Origin: an uncultured Bacteroidales bacterium
GTDB lineage: Bacteria; Bacteroidota; Bacteroidia; Bacteroidales; Paludibacteraceae
Length of the DNA stretch: 16,701 nt
NCBI GenBank assembly: GCA_946184195.1
Contig: CAMHEP010000022.1
Span: 1 to 16,701, forward strand
Direction of reading: 5' to 3'
Positions 6,485-14,346 of this stretch are shown here, piece after piece (position 1 is the stretch's first letter; the number at the start of each line of letters is the position of its first letter). The notes beneath the pieces are model-generated. The model was not told the DNA's origin. It saw only the letters and a list, made by a program, of their open reading frames with translations, and did no database searches. Made by a program: the position numbers and the translations under genes.

Positions 6485-9022
6485 GTGAAACGTTTAGGTG
6501 GATGGATACTGCTTCTCGGACTCGCTTTCCGTGCCTGGGCAGCACCGGATTCGCTGCGGCTGGATAGTGCGCAGCTCGCTTTGTTAGATAGTATGGAGCG
6601 GGCATTTGTATTGGAAGAAGTCGTTGTCACTGCCGAGGAAAGTACTACTAAAAGCAGTGCAAGTGTCATCAATAGGGAAGCAATGCATCATCTCCAACCT
6701 TCTTCGTTCGCTGATTTAGTGAATCTCTTACCCGGTGCAACTACTAAGGATCCTGACTTGACACATGCCAATTCCATTCATCTTCGTGAAGCAAACAATT
6801 ATTCCACAGATGATAACTATGCAGCGTCTTCGTTAGGAACAGGTTTTGTCATCGATGGAGCACCTGTTTCTACAGACGCCAATATGCAGTATATTCAGGG
6901 AGGAAGTAGTACACAAGATGGCGAAAGGCAGATGGTGAATAAGGGAGTGGACATGCGTACTATTTCTACCGATGAAATCGAGAAGGTAGAGATTATTCGT
7001 GGTGTCGCTAATGCCGAGTATGGTGAGATTACATCCGGCGTGGTAAAGATAGAACGTAGTATGAAACCCACTCCTTGGCGGGCGAGATTTAAGGCAGATG
7101 GTTTCAGTAAATTATTCCATGTAGGAAAAGGTGTCGCATGGAACGCTGAGTCTACGGTACTGAATGTTGGTATCGACTACCTCAGCGCGAAGAACGACCC
7201 TACCAATACCTTGGAGAATTATCGGCGTATCAATGCTTCTGTACGCTTGCAGCAACGATGGATGGTGCAGGAATATGTACTTCGTTGGCAGAGTAATATA
7301 GACTACTCTGGCAATATAGACACCGATAAGAATGATCCGGATATACATAATACCCGTGAAGATTCCTATCGAAGTGAGATGCACAAAATCGGATGGACGA
7401 ATACTGTAAATTGGTCCCATCGGACACAGACATGGTGGAATACCTCCTTGCAGGCAAATGTGCAAGGAGAGATTAGCAACATTGAACACACGAAGTTCAT
7501 TCAACTCACAACACCTATTCATCCCATCTTAGACAATATGGACGAGGGTGGAAAGGATGCGTTGTTACTTCCCTCCAAATATGTGGCGAATCATCGGGTG
7601 GAAGGACGTCCGCTTAGTGTTTTCATTCGTCCGAAGACATCTTTCACTTTTCATACATGGACATTAGGACACAAGGCGGATGTAGGTGTTGAATGGAAGT
7701 ACGATAAAAATTATGGTGCAGGTCAACTATACGATATGTCACGTCCGATGAACTATACTTCTAATCTTCGTCCCCGTGCCTATTATGATATTCCTGCCAA
7801 TAATCTTCTGGCATGGTATGTACAAGACGATATCCACATCCCGCTTTGTCAGCGCTCGAGAGTGAATCAGAAGATGTTGCATAGTCTGGACATGAATATA
7901 GGTATACGTGGTAGCAGCCTTTTAGGGTTGGATAGCCGATATGCTATGCGGGGGAAAGTATATATAGATCCACGTATCAATCTTAGTTATAATATACCCG
8001 TTGGAATCGGCTTTTTGCATATAGCCGCAGCGTGGGGTATACATACAAAAATGCCTACTTTGTTGCAACTTTATCCCAACTTGCTCTATGAGGACCTGAA
8101 GGCACCGCAACAAATAATCACTTCCACTGAGCAAACTATGAATGTGTATACGCATGTCATCAATCCCGTTAATTATGACCTCAAACCTGCACGTAATAAC
8201 AAGTGGGAAGTGCGTGTGGGCGGTGAGATGAAAGGTCATCATTTTGCACTGACCTACTTCCGGGAAAATATGCGCGATGGTTTCCGACAATGGAGTGACT
8301 GTCTCGCCTTTACCTATCCAATCACGGAAAACGGTGTGACTACTGATTATACCAAACTCATTACTTATCCGCTGACTACCAACGGAAGCCGTATCTTTAA
8401 GCAAGGTATAGAATGGCAATATCAGAGTCCTCGTATACCGGTTATTTGTACGCGTTTCACAATCAATGGGGCATGGCTGCATACACGCTATGAGAATAGC
8501 CAGGCAATGTTCTCAACGGATAAACTTAGCCAGGTGGTGGCGGGTAAAGCCGTTAAGGATACCCTCATGGGATATTATGATTGGGAAGACGGGAGTATCC
8601 GTGAGAACCTAAATACCAACATCATTGCCGATGTGTATCTGAAGAAGATAGGACTAACCGTCAGTGCTACTTTTGAACTGAATTGGTATATCGCTCGACA
8701 AACGTTACGCAAGAACGGAACACCGATTGCCTATATGGACTCGAAAGACGGAAAGTTACATCCCTATCGGGAGGTAGACAAGGTGGATCCATATTTGCAG
8801 TATTTGAATTTTCACTATAACGAACAAATCTTTCGTCGAGTGACTGTGCCTTTTGCCGGATACTTAAACCTAAGGGTGCAAAAGAGCATTACTAAATATG
8901 CCAACATAGCTTTATTTGTGAATAAACTGATTGATTATCTGCCGGATTATGATGAGGAAGGTATCACTATTCATCGTAGTGCCGGACCATATTTTGGCAT
9001 GGAGGTCAATCTAAATATATAG
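6485..9022 (+). CDS. TonB-dependent outer-membrane receptor
   Basis: 845-residue TonB-dependent transporter for active uptake across the outer membrane. Signal peptide at residues 1-19 (ends AWA-A), a short linker, a TonB-box-like segment FVLEEVVVTA (41-50), plug domain at about 55-192 (DLVNLLPG at 77-84, FVIDGAPV at 121-128, DEIEKVEIIRG at 163-173, EYGEITSGVV at 178-187), then a beta-barrel to the end. There is no N-terminal carboxypeptidase-D-like domain and no SusD gene, so it is not a typical SusCD glycan importer; siderophore, haem, metal or cofactor uptake is more likely but unproven. The start is GTG: the frame is closed by TAA at 6473-6475 and the next in-frame Met lies after the signal peptide. 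It is followed after 7 bases by the DUF4876-like lipoprotein gene. Confidence 0.93.
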   Translation: MKRLGGWILLLGLAFRAWAAPDSLRLDSAQLALLDSMERAFVLEEVVVTAEESTTKSSASVINREAMHHLQPSSFADLVNLLPGATTKDPDLTHANSIHLREANNYSTDDNYAASSLGTGFVIDGAPVSTDANMQYIQGGSSTQDGERQMVNKGVDMRTISTDEIEKVEIIRGVANAEYGEITSGVVKIERSMKPTPWRARFKADGFSKLFHVGKGVAWNAESTVLNVGIDYLSAKNDPTNTLENYRRINASVRLQQRWMVQEYVLRWQSNIDYSGNIDTDKNDPDIHNTREDSYRSEMHKIGWTNTVNWSHRTQTWWNTSLQANVQGEISNIEHTKFIQLTTPIHPILDNMDEGGKDALLLPSKYVANHRVEGRPLSVFIRPKTSFTFHTWTLGHKADVGVEWKYDKNYGAGQLYDMSRPMNYTSNLRPRAYYDIPANNLLAWYVQDDIHIPLCQRSRVNQKMLHSLDMNIGIRGSSLLGLDSRYAMRGKVYIDPRINLSYNIPVGIGFLHIAAAWGIHTKMPTLLQLYPNLLYEDLKAPQQIITSTEQTMNVYTHVINPVNYDLKPARNNKWEVRVGGEMKGHHFALTYFRENMRDGFRQWSDCLAFTYPITENGVTTDYTKLITYPLTTNGSRIFKQGIEWQYQSPRIPVICTRFTINGAWLHTRYENSQAMFSTDKLSQVVAGKAVKDTLMGYYDWEDGSIRENLNTNIIADVYLKKIGLTVSATFELNWYIARQTLRKNGTPIAYMDSKDGKLHPYREVDKVDPYLQYLNFHYNEQIFRRVTVPFAGYLNLRVQKSITKYANIALFVNKLIDYLPDYDEEGITIHRSAGPYFGMEVNLNI

Positions 9023-9029
9023 TTTTGTT

Positions 9030-10283
9030 ATGAGGAAAAGAATAGGATGGATAGCCCTGATGTTTACCGCTTTATGGATGAATGGTTGCCGTGAGAAATT
9101 GCAACCCTCGGGTGATAAAACAGATACGGATGTGACGATAGTATGTCATCTTCCTGATGGTATGTCACTATCTGATGAATATACCCTTACCATTGAGGCA
9201 ACAGACCTGAATATGGCAAGGCACTATCATTGGGAATTAACCGGTGTTCTTGATGGGGATAGTGTATTGGTTCATACCGTTACTATTCCTACGGGATACT
9301 ACGATTGGAGTAGTAGTGGTGTTTTTGGAACTGCCGGTCGGCTTCAGCGCATACGCGGATATGCGAAAGGGCAGAGTACTGTCGGTACAGGCAATGTGGA
9401 TATCCGTACGTATCTGACAAGTAATAATACAGACCTTATTATTGCAGAGGTGTTTTTTGCCGGTACACTGACACCCGAGGGTAAACAATATACAGGTGAT
9501 AAATACGTGGTGCTTTATAATAATACAGAAGACACCTTATTTGCAGATGGCATAGTATTGGTGGAGAGTAAGATGAAAAATACTACGCAAATCACGCTCA
9601 AACCCGTAGATTTTAGGAATGAATACTTCGCTGCCGATGCTCTATATCGTATTCCCGGTACCGGCAAAGAGCATCCTGTGGCTCCCGGTGGCACCATCCT
9701 GTTGGTCGATAATGGTATCGATCATCGTTCTTACAATCCTAACTCATTCGACCTTAGTCATGCAGACTTTGAGTGGTACGATGTGAGTACAAATCCCAAC
9801 TATACCGACGTGAATAATCCTGATGTGGAGGATTTGGAGAAGATTTATTGCTATACGCTTACTATTTGGGCACCGAATAACCAGGGAAATACCAGTTTGG
9901 CATTATGCCGTCTGCCGGATAGTATCAGTGCTGAGGACTATGTCGCTCGTTATAAATTTACTTATGACTACATTATCGTCACCAAAGCTGGTACGTTTGA
10001 TATGTCTGCCACGGCGTGCAAGCTGATGAATAATTGGGTGGTGGATGCAGTGAACCTATGCCCGAGTACTACTTATCAATGGCTGGTCGTAGACGACTCA
10101 CTCGACGGTGGCTACACCTATGTGGCGACTGCGGGTAATGATAAATCACGCTATGGTAAGTGTGTGCGTCGCAGAACGATGACAACCCATCCGTCAGGAA
10201 GACGTATCTTGCAAGATACCAATAACTCTACCGAGGATTTTTTTCCGACGCAAGAGGCTGACCCTACTTATTTTATGAGATAA
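9030..10283 (+). CDS. DUF4876-like lipoprotein with lamin-tail-like domain
   Basis: 417-residue predicted lipoprotein. The N-terminus has a hydrophobic segment ending in WMNGC with Cys20 as lipidation site (a weak lipobox because of Met-Asn). Residues 34-130 look like an Ig-like beta-sandwich. From about 134 the pattern DLIIAEVFFAGT, KYVVLYNNTEDTLFADGIVL, APGGTILLVDNG and later NTSLALCRL resembles a lamin-tail (LTD) fold. The end contains GRRILQDTNNSTEDF, which I recall as characteristic of DUF4876 proteins. In Bacteroidales such proteins accompany TonB receptors and DUF6850 barrels, as here (7-base gaps on both sides). It probably sits on the outer membrane and assists the receptor, perhaps by ligand capture; the function is unknown. 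Confidence 0.85.
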   Translation: MRKRIGWIALMFTALWMNGCREKLQPSGDKTDTDVTIVCHLPDGMSLSDEYTLTIEATDLNMARHYHWELTGVLDGDSVLVHTVTIPTGYYDWSSSGVFGTAGRLQRIRGYAKGQSTVGTGNVDIRTYLTSNNTDLIIAEVFFAGTLTPEGKQYTGDKYVVLYNNTEDTLFADGIVLVESKMKNTTQITLKPVDFRNEYFAADALYRIPGTGKEHPVAPGGTILLVDNGIDHRSYNPNSFDLSHADFEWYDVSTNPNYTDVNNPDVEDLEKIYCYTLTIWAPNNQGNTSLALCRLPDSISAEDYVARYKFTYDYIIVTKAGTFDMSATACKLMNNWVVDAVNLCPSTTYQWLVVDDSLDGGYTYVATAGNDKSRYGKCVRRRTMTTHPSGRRILQDTNNSTEDFFPTQEADPTYFMR

Positions 10284-10290
10284 AAGAGCA

Positions 10291-11502
10291 ATGTTATACA
10301 CTATTCTGTTTTTCATAGGAGCACTACTGACTGATACCAGCCGTACTGACGCGTACCTATCAGGGCAATATGGCGAGGCTACCATGACCATTGAGGGAAG
10401 GACTCAGGGAGGCTTCGGTGTACATGCTCGCTCTGTCTATGATATCAACGCGGTCCATCGTGTTTTCGGAGAAGCATCCTATCAGTGGAATAAAAGCCGT
10501 GATAACTATGGAGTGGAGAATGCTGATTATGAACGACTCTATCCCTATCTGACTACGGATACGGTGGGAGGTGGACTCAAAACCGAAACATACTCTTTCC
10601 GAGGTGGATATCGGATGGAGAAGAAACATGTCATTTGGCACGCAGGTCTGATGTTCCGGGCAGTACAGAGTTATCGGGAAGTGGACCCTCGTCCTAAGAA
10701 CAAGGTGGCTGATCTTACCGTAGATGGTAGTGTCGGGTATTCTGATGCTCAATACGCTTATTCTGCACTCGTTCATGTGGGGCGATATAAACAAACTAAC
10801 GAGGTGAAATTCTATTCGGAGTTAGGCGAAAGTCAAATCTATCATTTGGTCGCTCCCGCTACCGAGTACGCTCGTTTTTCAGGTAATAAGAAGAATAGTT
10901 ATTACCACGGCTTACGTGCCGGAATAGGCTTTCAACTATCTCCGCGTCGGAAGGGCTGGATGGCTGTCGCTTCCTACGAGTGGAATCGTGTGACGAAAGA
11001 GTTAGAGGATAATGTCAATATCCCGATAGGGCGGCTGGATAAACATGCCATACGGGTAGAGATAGGCTATCGAATGCCTTTGTGGTATGCGTTACTCACT
11101 GCAGGTGTTGACATACGTCAGGGAACACAATATTTATATGGTGCCGCGAAGGATAATTACTATTATCTCCTCTTGCGTCAACCAACTTATCTGGAACATG
11201 CGTGGCAGATAGGAGCTGAGGGAAGCTATCGCTTGGCTTTGCCGACTGGTTATATGCTGTTTGCCGGACATATGGCATATGCGTTGAAGAACCATTCGGA
11301 TAATGATGTATCGGAACGTTTTCGGCTATTGGGTGAGTGGCTGAGTGATGATAAGTTGGGTATCGAAGTGTCTATTCGTTATACCTTCCCGATAAAGGGG
11401 CGTTTCAGTTGGTTTATAGCTCCGGTGGCTACGTACGACCGATATATCAAAACGACCCACCATCGCTGGCAGGTCGCTCTCTCTACAGGACTGACATTTT
11501 AA
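10291..11502 (+). CDS. DUF6850-like outer-membrane beta-barrel protein
   Basis: 403-residue protein, predicted outer-membrane beta-barrel. It has a hydrophobic start (about residues 1-15) likely to be a signal peptide, many alternating aromatic/polar strands, a central DPRPKNKVADLTVDGSVGY segment (about 131-149) that I associate with the DUF6850 family, and a C-terminal Phe in STGLTF, the usual end of barrel proteins. The ATG at 10291 follows the lipoprotein stop by 7 bases with an AAGAGC stretch that may help ribosome binding. As last gene of the receptor operon it may form a second pore or a structural partner of the receptor-lipoprotein pair. The family name is from memory; the barrel prediction is stronger than the family call. 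Confidence 0.83.
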   Translation: MLYTILFFIGALLTDTSRTDAYLSGQYGEATMTIEGRTQGGFGVHARSVYDINAVHRVFGEASYQWNKSRDNYGVENADYERLYPYLTTDTVGGGLKTETYSFRGGYRMEKKHVIWHAGLMFRAVQSYREVDPRPKNKVADLTVDGSVGYSDAQYAYSALVHVGRYKQTNEVKFYSELGESQIYHLVAPATEYARFSGNKKNSYYHGLRAGIGFQLSPRRKGWMAVASYEWNRVTKELEDNVNIPIGRLDKHAIRVEIGYRMPLWYALLTAGVDIRQGTQYLYGAAKDNYYYLLLRQPTYLEHAWQIGAEGSYRLALPTGYMLFAGHMAYALKNHSDNDVSERFRLLGEWLSDDKLGIEVSIRYTFPIKGRFSWFIAPVATYDRYIKTTHHRWQVALSTGLTF

Positions 11503-11512
11503 TCAGGTCCTT

Positions 11513-11543
11513 TTCTCGTTGAAACCGAGGATTATTATTCTTC
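11513..11543 (+). terminator. possible terminator of the receptor operon
   Basis: Hairpin TTCTCG (11513-11518) / CGAGGA (11526-11531) with one G-T pair and a 7-base loop, followed on the plus strand by a T-rich stretch (TTATTATTCTT). It starts 11 bases after the operon stop codon and overlaps the stop of the convergent lipoprotein gene. Short stem, interrupted T-run. Confidence 0.38.
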
Positions 11544-11975
11544 CACAATCGTGTACTCCAAGGCGTCCACATAGTAGTGGCGTGCCATTGTACATGCATC
11601 GCATGCTTGACCGTCGGTATGGTGATGTTCAGCCTCTTCCTTGGCGGCAGCCTCTTGTGTCGGTACATCGAAAGCGCGCACAACACCTTTCACACGCAAC
11701 GTGTTGTTCATGCTCTCCGGAGCGAATGCCTCAAAGGCAACGGCATTGCAGCGTAGGAATTGTCCTTGTACTCCGCCGCTAAGGAAAGCTTTTTTCCCGC
11801 CGTGCTTGCATAGGTGCATGCAGTAACCTTCTACCAACACCGTGTCACCTACTAAGGAATCACCTTGCTCAAAGACTTGACTCACTTGGATGGGGTGTTC
11901 TTCGACCTTAACGTTTTTTTGGCAGGCAGTCAGGGCAAATAGCCCTGCTGCCAATATCAAAAGTATTTTCTTCAT
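11535..11975 (-). CDS. Cys/His-rich OB-fold-like lipoprotein
   Basis: 146-residue small lipoprotein. Classical signal with lipobox LTAC (Cys18). Residues 38-104 have the strand pattern of an OB fold (VGDTVLVEGYC, KKAFLSGG, NTLRVKGVV). Potential metal ligands are clustered: C52-x-H54-x-C56-x-H58 in YCMHLCKHGGKKAFL, Cys76, and a C-terminal HHHTDGQACDAC stretch (His117-119, Cys125, Cys128, a CxxC). Similar small Bacteroidales lipoproteins with a C(T/S)H(I/L)C-x-HGGKK motif exist as I recall, without known function. The gene follows the 666-residue gene by 27 bases and converges on the receptor operon. Binding of zinc, iron or a metallo-cofactor, or a redox role, is an inference from the residues. 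The ligand spacing does not match a named metal site that I know. Confidence 0.85.
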   Translation of the reverse strand: MKKILLILAAGLFALTACQKNVKVEEHPIQVSQVFEQGDSLVGDTVLVEGYCMHLCKHGGKKAFLSGGVQGQFLRCNAVAFEAFAPESMNNTLRVKGVVRAFDVPTQEAAAKEEAEHHHTDGQACDACTMARHYYVDALEYTIVEE

Positions 11976-12002
11976 TGTATCGTGTATTTTATAGTCTGCT
12001 TT

Positions 12003-14003
12003 TTATCGAACGAGTTGACCCTGTGCATTGTATACGTGCCCTTCTTTCTGCAGAAGCAGTACACCGCGGTGGAGGCTCTTCTTAATAGCTTCGTTCTGGC
12101 GAGCTTCACTCACACCGGTGCTGGTACCCTGACGGGTGCAGGGGATGATAACGACATCTTCAATCTCTGCACCATCAAAGGTGAAGCTGGTGGTGGAGAG
12201 ATAGAGGTCGATCTCATCCTCGTAGGGTTCGCTACCATTGGTGAAAGTAACAACGATGGTATTACCGTATGTCACGGTCTCATCGCCGTTGAAACCATAG
12301 TTTTCGTAGTCGTAAGGATATGCACCCTGAATATCGAAGCTATGTCCGGGTTCCAGGACGATCGTATAGACGAGGTCATCTCCGTTCATAGCGAACGTTG
12401 CTGATTGAATAGCATCAAGGAAAGCCGTTTCACCATCCACAGGTACTTCCGGTACAACGGGCTCTGTCGGTTGCTGTACGCTATAGGTGAAAAGAGGAGC
12501 ATACCACGAGGAGGTCACATTGATGACTGAATCCATCACTGTGAAGTTAGTGCTGCCTTTTGCGCGCAGACCTACTAATAGTTGGTTGTCATGCGCTGCG
12601 GCTGTTACAACGGTGGACATACCACCTCCTGTAGCCAATGTCTTAACGCTCTCCGACCCGAAGTCCTTATCGTATCGCATCTCAACGGTGGTGCCCATAG
12701 GACCGTAGTTGATGACGTAGATACTGTCACCTATCTCAAATGTGGCTACAGAGAGGTTAATGGTGCTTTGCTGACGGATAACACCCTTGTCGGCAGAGCC
12801 GTCACTCAGGTTAACGCGTACAACGGCGCCATTGTTCATCGTTCCTCCGGCACGCAAGGTGTCATTGCCTACCACAACACCACCCATCACCCGGGTAGTG
12901 ATATACATATATTGGTTGTCTGCGCTGAATGATACATGATAGGGTAGAACGGCTTGCTTACCATTATGTGCTATGACAGGGATATTATTGATATATTGTG
13001 CCTGCAGGTTGGTGTTGAGTTTTGCTACGTAGTGGCCATATTGTTTCTCAGCGAGGGTGAGACTCTGACCGCCTAATGTGAAGTTAACGGCTTCTGATTG
13101 ATAGAGACCTACCATGTAGAGGTTTCCGTCTACATAACTGAGGCTGTTACCCGAGTCAAAAGTCAGGTTACCGCCGCCTACGATATGCTTTACGTAGCCA
13201 AGGTCGCTATCCAGTTTGATAACAAACGTGTTGCAGTTGGACGAGTAGGTCTGTGCGTCGCCGTTCCATGAGTTCTGACGTGCGGCAATAGTGGTAGTGC
13301 CGATGGTGAGGTCCAGACTTTGCAGTCCGCTAACGTATACATTCCCCTCAGCGTCTTCGACTATACCTGCCCACTTGAAGACACTGGTCGGATTGGAAGT
13401 CATGCTCTCGCTCTTGGCGTACGATGCTGTCAGGTTAAGAACCTTCGTAATCTCTCCGTTAGCGTTCACACGGATGATGGCGGGCTGATAGGTCTTCATA
13501 CCCGGGTTCTCCATCTGTAGGGTGGTCGGGGTGTTGGTCGCATCTACAATCGTGTATAACGGAGCGTTTTCACCCGATGTCACTTTCTGTTGGTGACGAA
13601 ATTTGATAGCTAATAGTGCTCCACCGTCACTGGTCGGAGTCACTACTGAACCGGCTAATTCTATCTCACCGGCTTCGCTATGAAGGGCCCATACCACTTG
13701 TCCGTCCGTATCCAACTTAGCCAAAAGCATGTTGCTGTTATAACTGCTGGCATTGCCTCCTCCTCCGTAATCTGCTCCTAAAAAGGTAGTATCCACAAGA
13801 TGTCCTTTGTCTGTGGCTGCATAACTGCCGTAGGAACCGAAGACAAGAGCGTCTCCGTCCGCATAATAATCTACACTTTGCCAGTTTGACTGGGAGTGGT
13901 TACCGCTTGCATCACTGTGTAGGTCGGTGAGCCAGTCTCCTTGGAATTGAGCTGCTGCATGAAGAGAAATCAAGGCAGCGGCAAGAAAGAAAATTTTTCG
14001 CAT
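12003..14003 (-). CDS. secreted beta-propeller-like protein with T9SS-like C-terminus
   Basis: 666-residue secreted protein. Signal peptide MRKIFFLAAALISLHAAA, then several beta-propeller-type repeats of the SBBP kind (units such as LLAKLDTDGQVVWAL, IIRVNANGEITKV with EDAEGNVYVSG, FVIKLDSDLGYVKHIV with YVDGNLYMVG, YVAKLNTNLQAQYI). A proline-rich linker (PTEPVVPEVPVDGE, about 514-527) leads to a beta-sandwich domain. The last 40 residues, with the motif RGVLLLQKEGHVYNAQGQLV, match the short type A sorting signal of T9SS cargo in Bacteroidales, so the protein is probably carried through the outer membrane and released or anchored. Enzymatic residues were not recognised. It has its own promoter (14078-14108) and a G-free leader, suggesting strong expression, and probably shares its transcript with the small lipoprotein gene. 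Confidence 0.82.
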   Translation of the reverse strand: MRKIFFLAAALISLHAAAQFQGDWLTDLHSDASGNHSQSNWQSVDYYADGDALVFGSYGSYAATDKGHLVDTTFLGADYGGGGNASSYNSNMLLAKLDTDGQVVWALHSEAGEIELAGSVVTPTSDGGALLAIKFRHQQKVTSGENAPLYTIVDATNTPTTLQMENPGMKTYQPAIIRVNANGEITKVLNLTASYAKSESMTSNPTSVFKWAGIVEDAEGNVYVSGLQSLDLTIGTTTIAARQNSWNGDAQTYSSNCNTFVIKLDSDLGYVKHIVGGGNLTFDSGNSLSYVDGNLYMVGLYQSEAVNFTLGGQSLTLAEKQYGHYVAKLNTNLQAQYINNIPVIAHNGKQAVLPYHVSFSADNQYMYITTRVMGGVVVGNDTLRAGGTMNNGAVVRVNLSDGSADKGVIRQQSTINLSVATFEIGDSIYVINYGPMGTTVEMRYDKDFGSESVKTLATGGGMSTVVTAAAHDNQLLVGLRAKGSTNFTVMDSVINVTSSWYAPLFTYSVQQPTEPVVPEVPVDGETAFLDAIQSATFAMNGDDLVYTIVLEPGHSFDIQGAYPYDYENYGFNGDETVTYGNTIVVTFTNGSEPYEDEIDLYLSTTSFTFDGAEIEDVVIIPCTRQGTSTGVSEARQNEAIKKSLHRGVLLLQKEGHVYNAQGQLVR

Positions 14004-14050
14004 AATGAGTTGTTTGTTAATTTATTATTGATTGTTGATTGTTGATAATG
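14004..14050 (-). repeat. G-free heptad-repeat leader of the secreted-protein gene
   Basis: On the mRNA strand the 47 bases before the ATG contain no G at all. They include the 7-base units CAATAAT, CAACAAT, CAACAAT (plus-strand ATTATTG 14024-14030, ATTGTTG 14031-14037, ATTGTTG 14038-14044). Such A/C/U-only leaders stay unstructured and may promote initiation without a Shine-Dalgarno site. Confidence 0.6.
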
Positions 14051-14077
14051 TTACACTTCCCTTGTTTTATCAGCATG

Positions 14078-14108
14078 CAAAATTACTGCTATTTTGCCAT
14101 CTGCGCAA
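14078..14108 (-). promoter_or_regulatory. Bacteroidetes-type promoter of the secreted-protein gene
   Basis: Minus-strand reading: TTG at 14108-14106, a 20-base spacer, TAATTTTG at 14085-14078. The same -7 sequence is used by the receptor operon. Transcription would begin near 14074, giving a leader of about 70 bases. Confidence 0.75.
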
Positions 14109-14129
14109 TCCCTAAAATTAGTGAAATTG

Positions 14130-14177
14130 TACTTCGTCCTTCGTACTTGGTACTTGGTCCCTTGTCCCTTGGTACTT
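14130..14177. repeat. degenerate 7-base tandem repeat
   Basis: Six adjacent units of 7 (the last 8) bases: CTTCGTC, CTTCGTA, CTTGGTA, CTTGGTC, CCTTGTC, CCTTGGTA, from 14132 to 14174. Non-coding on the two strands as far as I can see. It lies between the promoter at 14078-14108 and the orphan terminator. Origin by slippage is likely; function unknown. Confidence 0.6.
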
Positions 14178-14213
14178 AAAAAAACCGGTTCGCGTCTCAC
14201 GACGCAGACCGGT
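14178..14213 (-). terminator. strong intrinsic terminator on the minus strand with no gene upstream
   Basis: Outer stem ACCGGT (14184-14189) / ACCGGT (14208-14213), inner stem GCGTC (14192-14196) / GACGC (14201-14205), tetraloop TCAC, with a small two-base internal mismatch. Read on the minus strand it ends in T7 (plus-strand A7 at 14178-14184), the form of a Rho-independent terminator. On the plus strand no T-run follows. The nearest gene to its right points the other way. Confidence 0.65.
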
Positions 14214-14234
14214 CACAAAAAAACACACAGTAAT

Positions 14235-14271
14235 CCACAGGTAATTGTGCAAGATAGACACAACGCTGTGG
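14235..14271. other. compound hairpin of unknown role
   Basis: Nested inverted repeats: CCACAG (14235-14240) / CTGTGG (14266-14271) enclosing TTGTG (14245-14249) / CACAA (14259-14263) with a 9-base loop. It lies 21 bases to the right of the orphan terminator, so on the minus strand both would be in one transcript. It may be part of a small RNA; no matching promoter was found. The rest of this gene-free region (14272-14346) is A/T-rich and holds only the CATTAAT pair. Confidence 0.35.
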
Positions 14272-14275
14272 CTCT

Positions 14276-14302
14276 CATTAATCATATAACTTACACATTA
14301 AT
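14276..14302. repeat. CATTAAT direct repeat 20 bases apart
   Basis: CATTAAT at 14276-14282 and again at 14296-14302, a period of 20 bases or about two helical turns, 45 bases before the -33 box of the sigma-factor promoter. The arrangement would suit a dimeric activator bound on one DNA face. The A/T-rich context makes chance plausible. Confidence 0.25.
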
Positions 14303-14346
14303 AAGACAAGTCAGCAGCATATATCCCTAAATAAATTTGTATTTTT

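Noticed and set aside
7922..8482. Minus-strand open frame of 186 codons
   Set aside because: Antisense within the barrel part of the TonB receptor; composition reflects the receptor codons.
9020..9027. TAGTTTTG, a -7-like box before the DUF4876-like gene
   Set aside because: It overlaps the receptor stop codon, the nearest TTTG upstream (8993-8996) gives a 23-base rather than 20-base spacer, and the box ends 2 bases before the ATG; the gene is 7 bases behind the receptor gene and more simply co-transcribed.
6485..11502. SusCD-type polysaccharide utilisation locus
   Set aside because: No SusD homologue, no glycoside hydrolase, and the receptor lacks the N-terminal domain typical of SusC proteins.
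14130..14177. CRISPR-like array
   Set aside because: Units are only 7 bases long and contiguous with no spacers, and there are no cas genes.
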